Assembly: GCA_031254675.1 (NCBI GenBank)
Contig: JAIRTV010000590.1
Span: 1-10,891, forward strand
Length of the DNA stretch: 10,891 nucleotides
Direction: 5' to 3'
Source of the DNA: Planctomycetaceae bacterium
Lineage (GTDB): Bacteria > Planctomycetota > Planctomycetia > Pirellulales > Thermoguttaceae
Shown: one piece after another, positions 6,064-10,891 of the stretch
How positions within the stretch are numbered: the first letter of the stretch is position 1
Layout of the letters: every line of letters starts with the position of its first letter
Position numbers and translations under genes: made by a program
Notes under the pieces: model-generated
What the model saw: only the letters and a program-made list of their open reading frames with translations
The model's database searches: none
What the model was told of the DNA's origin: nothing

Positions 6064-9000
6064 CTAATATCTCCAAGAAATACCGCTCGTTCCGGCTCCG
6101 GCGGAAGTACTGCCGTCGCGATCTAAATAAATATCGCCGTTGTATTCGAGGAAGAATAACATGTTTCGGCGTTTGGTCAGGAACCAATTCATACCGACAT
6201 TGAATCCCCACTCAAAACGTCCCAGATGAGCACCACCGCCAATAACATTGGTTTTGATGCCGGTTCCTTCGAGTGCCGGATAATAAATGTTCGTTATTGG
6301 GCGAGTGTCTCCGAAATTCCAACCGAGTTGGCTTCCGGCGTGGAAATCAATTTGCCGCCAGTTTTTCATCGCTTCCATTCCGGCACGTGTAATGAATTTC
6401 GTCAATTCGGAACGTTGATATCGGCGATATTCGTTTGATTTTTCCCAATCCAGCGAACGTTCCGTCGAACCGCCGATTCGCGACACTTCCAAATCAGCAC
6501 CGGCAAAAAGCCGAACATTCCAATTCCGTCGGCTTTGGAATCGCCGTCCAATTTCGAAATTCAAATCGAAAGTGTTCCCGTCGTAATTGGAACCATAACG
6601 ATAACCGTTGTTTGTTCGGATCAAATTATTGTTTTGCCAACCGCCACCAATATATGTTCGAATATCCAAATCGGAACGAAAAACTTGACCGTAATACAAA
6701 CCAAGATAATAATCTTCGTTTTTCACTTGGTCGGAATAGTTTGACAGTTTCCCCTCTTCACGTCCGAACAATAATCCAAAAGAACGTGTACAATTTGAAA
6801 TAAACGATAAACCGGCTTGCACGCCGTAAGATTGTAAATTGAAACCTTCTTTGAAATAAGTGCTTTCAAAATCGTCACCGCGCCCGACAAACGTCATCCA
6901 CGCAGCACGTTGTGGACGGTGTGCTGCTTGTCCTCTTGATTGCATTGATGTTGAAACGGATTCTTGCGAGGGATGTTCCAGACATTCGCTTAACCATTCT
7001 CTTGTGATTTGTTGGTAAGCGGTTCGATACATTTTTGTTTGCGCCAACATCAACGATGTTGCAACAATATCGCTTAACGGACGCGGTTCACGACGAATAT
7101 AACCGCTGACAGTTACGAAATTGGGACGATCATAATCCAGTTCAAAATCGAAAAACGCACTGGAGGAATTATCGACACCGGCAAAACGTCCGTGCAACGA
7201 CGACCAATAATTCAACACGCTCCAATTTTCGAAACTATTTAATTGCTCTTTTGAAAGAAGAGGAACCGGTTTGAACAAGACATTCTCGCCGATATGAATA
7301 TCGTTTTTCACCGTCAACATGTCTGATTCCGATTCTGTTGCGCCAAACCGCCAGTAATAATGCGAATCGTCGATAAAGCTAACAACATTATTAACAGTTC
7401 CGTTTCCGCCGAAACCGGCAAGTTCTCGTACCCAAACGCGGCTGTCAAGCGAACCGTCCACAAGAAGAACTCCTTCCTGAACATCGGTGTCTCCGGTGTA
7501 GGTGTTTCGATTATTGAGAACAGAAACAGAATCATAACCCGTTTTAATAACTCTTCCGGTTCCGGTAATCGGTGTTGTCATTCCTTGTGACCAGGAGTCG
7601 TCATCTTGACGGATTCTCGTGAAATCAAGATTCAGTATTGTATTTGTATTAGCAAGATGAATTTCTTTGGAGCCGGAAGTTGCTTGTTCGTGTGTGAGTT
7701 TCAATGTTCCGGCTTCGACATTTGTTGCGCCGGTATAGGAATTTTTCGTAGCGAGAACCAATGTTCCGAGTCCTTTTTTCGTCAACGTTTTACCGTCCCA
7801 TTCGGTGGGGTCAAAAGTTCCTTTTACATCTTTCAGTTCAACGCCGAGCGTAAATTGACTATCGGGATTGGTCAGAGTGAAATTTCCGTGCGCTTCTTCG
7901 TGAGCGTTCCAACGTAATGATTGACCTACCGATAATTCCTGTGCATCTGCCGATTTTGTAATACCAAGAAACAGATAATCAACATCGGGTTCTTCACCAC
8001 CAACCAGAATCTCTTTAAAATTATCGTTAATTGGTGTATCGGATTTGATGAGAAGATTGAGAGAATCGTTTATTCCAATTCCCGTAACATTCAGTACGGA
8101 ATTTTCGCCAAGCGAAACACTTCCGGCGTGAATGGAATTGTTACCAATAACAACGTCTAATGTTCCGTCAATCGTCAAGTTTTCTTTTACATCAATTGTT
8201 GCGCGGGGTTGCAGAGACAGTACGGCGTTTTGATCGACAATCATATTGGTGTTGGTGGTTAGTTGCGTTGTCGCCGAACCCCAACCGCCTACTTGTAACG
8301 TTCCGGCTTTGACCAAAATATCACCGCTAAACTTATATTGAAGTCCACCAAGCGCTTGTAAACCACGACCGTTTTTAGTAAATTGTTTTCCGTTCAGAAT
8401 TGTTCCGTTGAAAGCGGGTGAAAAACCGAGTTTGTCTTGGTTGATTAACAAATTGTAACCTCGCATATCGACAATTCCGTTTCCTTGCAACGAACTAATT
8501 GATCGATTGGCATGACCCGCCTGATATTGACCACCGGAATAAACGATTAAATCGGTTCCCGATGAAATATTACCAACAACAATTCCGCTTTCGATTTGTG
8601 TTGTTCCGGTGTAATAATTATCGCCGTTCAAAATTAACGTTCCGGTATTTTTTTTCACCAAATTTCCGTAACCTTGTAATGTTCCATCGAAAACATCTTC
8701 ATCGATGTTGTTGACCGCGAAATTGTAATTGCTTGCCAGTTCAATAGTTCCATTACCCAAAATTGCGGTAACTTGCCGATTCGCATTGCCGGTACGATAA
8801 AAAGCATCCGTCGCAACAGTCAACACCGTATCTGTTGGAATATTGTTGACCAGAGTTCCTTCTTCAACAGTTGTTGCTCCAGTCCACGCTGTTTGCGTAT
8901 TGATGGTCATTGTCGCGGAACCGGTTTTGACGAAATGACTTTTTGTATCATTAGCATTGTAATACGGATCGGTTGGATCAATATTTCCGTGCGCAATTCC

Positions 9001-10891
9001 ATTTGTTCCTGTTATGGTTAAATCTTCTAAGGCGTCAAAAGTTGCTGTTGAACCGCCGTCGATTATGATTTTCTGATTGAAGTCGTCAACAAGGTTTCGG
9101 TTTTGCAACGTTCCGCCGCCTCGTTTGAACCAAACACCACCGGTTCCAAGATTGCCGGGCGTGTCTTCGTTCAAGTCGGAATAAGAAAGTGTTCCGCCGT
9201 AAATGGACGTTCCACCGGTGTAAGTTGATTTTCCGCGCAAAAACGTTATTGTTCCGATTTCTGATTTGGCAAGGATTCCTTGACCTCTAATTCCTTTCTG
9301 GTAATCTCCGTCAAAAGCCAATTCCAAAATACCGGTTCCGTTGCTATCTTGTTTCACTTCAACACGTTGTTCGTCAACAGCATCATCTGTTCCGGTGGCT
9401 TTGGCATATTTTAATTTGAGAGTTCCGTCGATAACGGTTGTTGTTCCGGTGTAAGCGTTTGAACATGCTAAAACTGCCGTTCCTTTGTCCGTTTTGAAAA
9501 GACTACCGTTACCGAAAATATATCGGTCATAAACTTGATCTTTTTCCTGACGGTGTTCATCTTGGTCCGTAGCAAAATCAAGATATAACTCGCTTGATGC
9601 GTCTTCCAAATTAACGCTTTCCGTTTGTCCTGTTGCGTGAACATCAAGAAGATGCAATGCACTGAACTCATTAACCCATGTTTTTCCTGTATAATCGGAA
9701 AAACGTTTTATGATTTCATCCGATTGACTGTTACTGGTATTAGCAACTTGTCCGGTCGGCTCGTCGTCATTAGAACCTCGTACGAAAACGCTGGTGTTTG
9801 CCAAAACTTCAACATCGCCTTCACCGGTAATGATTCGGTCGTAGGGATTTTCTTTACGTGAATCATCTACGTTAAATTGCAAAGCGGAATCTTTTACAAT
9901 AGCGACTTCACTTGTTTTTCCTGTTGAATTGACCTTGGCGATTCGAAGTTTTCCGCCGTTGACTAACGTTTTTCCAGTGTAACTGGAATTGTCGGCGGTT
10001 AAATAAAGAATTTCCGTACTATCGAGGATTTTCGAACTTTGGTTGTTTGGCGTGGTTTCTGGAAAAGTATAAGAATATTGCCCACCCAATTCGAGATTGC
10101 CGGATCCTGTAATCGTATTGTCCACTGTTGCAATAAACTGATAAGTTGAAGGATCAGTAGGATCATACGGTTGTAATATAGTTGGATCATTAGGGAATGA
10201 TGATGCATCATCACGAACAGCACGTGCCAGATGAAATTGTAACAAGGAGTCTTCATTCGCAATGTTAATTGTTCCCGTTCCGAAAGGACGAAACGTAATC
10301 GTTTCTGTATCCGTCACTTCGAAAACATGACGCCCAACAAGTGTTCCGGCGTTAATTTCTGTACCGCCGGAGTAAGTATTATCGACGTTGGCAAAAATTT
10401 GAGTACCGATTCCATTTTTGATAACCTGAGCATCGGTTTCGTCGATTTGACTGATTTGACCGGAAAAAACATATTCGCTACCGGCATCGGTGTTAATGTA
10501 CAATTTATAATCGCGTAACTCAACTCTTGCTGGATCGAGTGAATCGTCTTCTAGATATTGGTCGTCAATTCCGATTCGCCTGTCACTTAATCCGGCAATA
10601 CTTCGGTCAGCGTCATCTGTATCATAAACAGCTCCTTTGAATACCGTTAAAACACCTTGTCCGATATTTTTTTGTAATGTTCCTTTCAAAACGGTTGTAT
10701 CTGCGTTTCCGTTTACTGTTCCGTAAATGGTGAGTATATTATCGTTATCTTTTAATATTTTTGTTCTGGCTTCGGTGGAGATGTCATTGAAAAAAAGATC
10801 AGTAGTCGGATTTGTCGCAAAGGTTAATTCTGCGGTATTTCGCAGAGAAAGTCCTCCAGTTCCAACGCCGCCGGTATTTCCCAATGTTAAG
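6064..10891 (-). CDS. Giant autotransporter with beta-strand repeats and C-terminal barrel (N-terminus outside window)
   Basis: A surface or secreted adhesin-like protein of the type V secretion family. The frame is open through the right edge, where the codons read LTLGNTGG, so the signal peptide and start are missing; a TTG at 10884 is internal. About 1,608 residues are visible. The passenger (about 10891-7090) consists of right-handed beta-helix-type autotransporter-associated repeats, each with a Y/F/W-[TS]-G motif followed by a GTL-like strand (for example NSYTGATNVEAGTLKL). Ten copies can be placed. A helical linker (about 7090-6905, including LMLAQTKMYRTAYQQITREW) leads to the barrel (about 6903-6067), starting AAWMTFVGRGDDF, with alternating aromatic strands and an aromatic last residue (ISWRY) suited to outer-membrane insertion. 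The gene is convergent with the ATPase gene. The ligand is unknown. The type assignment is firm; the adhesin role is inferred. Confidence 0.93.
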   Translation of the reverse strand, partial: LTLGNTGGVGTGGLSLRNTAELTFATNPTTDLFFNDISTEARTKILKDNDNILTIYGTVNGNADTTVLKGTLQKNIGQGVLTVFKGAVYDTDDADRSIAGLSDRRIGIDDQYLEDDSLDPARVELRDYKLYINTDAGSEYVFSGQISQIDETDAQVIKNGIGTQIFANVDNTYSGGTEINAGTLVGRHVFEVTDTETITFRPFGTGTINIANEDSLLQFHLARAVRDDASSFPNDPTILQPYDPTDPSTYQFIATVDNTITGSGNLELGGQYSYTFPETTPNNQSSKILDSTEILYLTADNSSYTGKTLVNGGKLRIAKVNSTGKTSEVAIVKDSALQFNVDDSRKENPYDRIITGEGDVEVLANTSVFVRGSNDDEPTGQVANTSNSQSDEIIKRFSDYTGKTWVNEFSALHLLDVHATGQTESVNLEDASSELYLDFATDQDEHRQEKDQVYDRYIFGNGSLFKTDKGTAVLACSNAYTGTTTVIDGTLKLKYAKATGTDDAVDEQRVEVKQDSNGTGILELAFDGDYQKGIRGQGILAKSEIGTITFLRGKSTYTGGTSIYGGTLSYSDLNEDTPGNLGTGGVWFKRGGGTLQNRNLVDDFNQKIIIDGGSTATFDALEDLTITGTNGIAHGNIDPTDPYYNANDTKSHFVKTGSATMTINTQTAWTGATTVEEGTLVNNIPTDTVLTVATDAFYRTGNANRQVTAILGNGTIELASNYNFAVNNIDEDVFDGTLQGYGNLVKKNTGTLILNGDNYYTGTTQIESGIVVGNISSGTDLIVYSGGQYQAGHANRSISSLQGNGIVDMRGYNLLINQDKLGFSPAFNGTILNGKQFTKNGRGLQALGGLQYKFSGDILVKAGTLQVGGWGSATTQLTTNTNMIVDQNAVLSLQPRATIDVKENLTIDGTLDVVIGNNSIHAGSVSLGENSVLNVTGIGINDSLNLLIKSDTPINDNFKEILVGGEEPDVDYLFLGITKSADAQELSVGQSLRWNAHEEAHGNFTLTNPDSQFTLGVELKDVKGTFDPTEWDGKTLTKKGLGTLVLATKNSYTGATNVEAGTLKLTHEQATSGSKEIHLANTNTILNLDFTRIRQDDDSWSQGMTTPITGTGRVIKTGYDSVSVLNNRNTYTGDTDVQEGVLLVDGSLDSRVWVRELAGFGGNGTVNNVVSFIDDSHYYWRFGATESESDMLTVKNDIHIGENVLFKPVPLLSKEQLNSFENWSVLNYWSSLHGRFAGVDNSSSAFFDFELDYDRPNFVTVSGYIRREPRPLSDIVATSLMLAQTKMYRTAYQQITREWLSECLEHPSQESVSTSMQSRGQAAHRPQRAAWMTFVGRGDDFESTYFKEGFNLQSYGVQAGLSFISNCTRSFGLLFGREEGKLSNYSDQVKNEDYYLGLYYGQVFRSDLDIRTYIGGGWQNNNLIRTNNGYRYGSNYDGNTFDLNFEIGRRFQSRRNWNVRLFAGADLEVSRIGGSTERSLDWEKSNEYRRYQRSELTKFITRAGMEAMKNWRQIDFHAGSQLGWNFGDTRPITNIYYPALEGTGIKTNVIGGGAHLGRFEWGFNVGMNWFLTKRRNMLFFLEYNGDIYLDRDGSTSAGAGTSGISWRY
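7492..10374 (-). repeat. Ten autotransporter-associated beta-strand repeat cores
   Basis: Three-codon cores of the type Y-[TS]-G, read on the minus strand, lie at 10366-10374 (YSG), 9973-9981 (YTG), 9685-9693 (YTG), 9445-9453 (YTG), 9214-9222 (YTG), 8878-8886 (WTG), 8605-8613 (YTG), 8323-8331 (FSG), 7729-7737 (YTG) and 7492-7500 (YTG). Spacing is mostly 230-340 bp (77-112 residues), with one gap of 594 bp between 8323 and 7729 that has a different, non-repeat composition. Most are followed by a GTL or GxL strand. The copies are diverged at DNA level, so they are old. Confidence 0.85.

Noticed and set aside
7492..10374. Regular repeats as a CRISPR array or microsatellite
   Set aside because: The periodicity is at protein level with diverged DNA and coding spacers, fully explained by the autotransporter repeats.

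Overview
The window is a stretch of bacterial chromosome, moderately AT-rich, that looks most like a gut or environmental member of the Planctomycetota (a Pirellulales or Thermoguttaceae-like lineage). This is an inference from gene content, not a proof: a formylglycine-type sulfatase, a fusion of a MerR/excisionase-like DNA-binding domain with a PTS EIIA domain, a large autotransporter rich in autotransporter-associated beta-strand repeats, and few recognisable Shine-Dalgarno sequences. No ribosomal RNA or other firm taxonomic marker is present.

Layout on the plus strand. Positions 1-1061 hold the C-terminal two thirds or so of an arylsulfatase. It is followed by trmL (1132-1608, tRNA wobble 2'-O-methyltransferase), a 117-bp spacer with three tandem 13-bp repeats and a 33-codon ORF, and tyrS (1726-3024). 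Next come the HTH-EIIA fusion gene (3113-3835) and tRNA-Val(UAC) (3835-3908). The first base of the tRNA is the last base of the preceding TAG stop codon. After a T-rich tract comes a large ATPase with a C-terminal PD-(D/E)XK nuclease-like domain (4014-5582). An AT-rich area (5583-6063) follows, with one weak orphan ORF (5705-6019) and a possible terminator.

On the minus strand, 6064-10891 is a single uninterrupted frame: the C-terminal about 1,608 residues of a giant autotransporter adhesin. It has at least ten YTG-type beta-strand repeats, a linker and a complete C-terminal beta-barrel. Its N-terminus and signal peptide lie beyond the right edge.

Functional reading: trmL, tyrS and tRNA-Val form a small translation-related group, in which the HTH-EIIA protein is a likely regulator. 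The sulfatase and the autotransporter suggest a polysaccharide-degrading, surface-attached life style. No phage, insertion sequence, CRISPR array or clear defence operon is visible. The most unusual items are the stop codon/tRNA overlap, the HTH-EIIA fusion and the uncharacterised ATPase-nuclease just downstream of a tRNA gene. I do not see convincing evidence of an entirely new multi-gene system.
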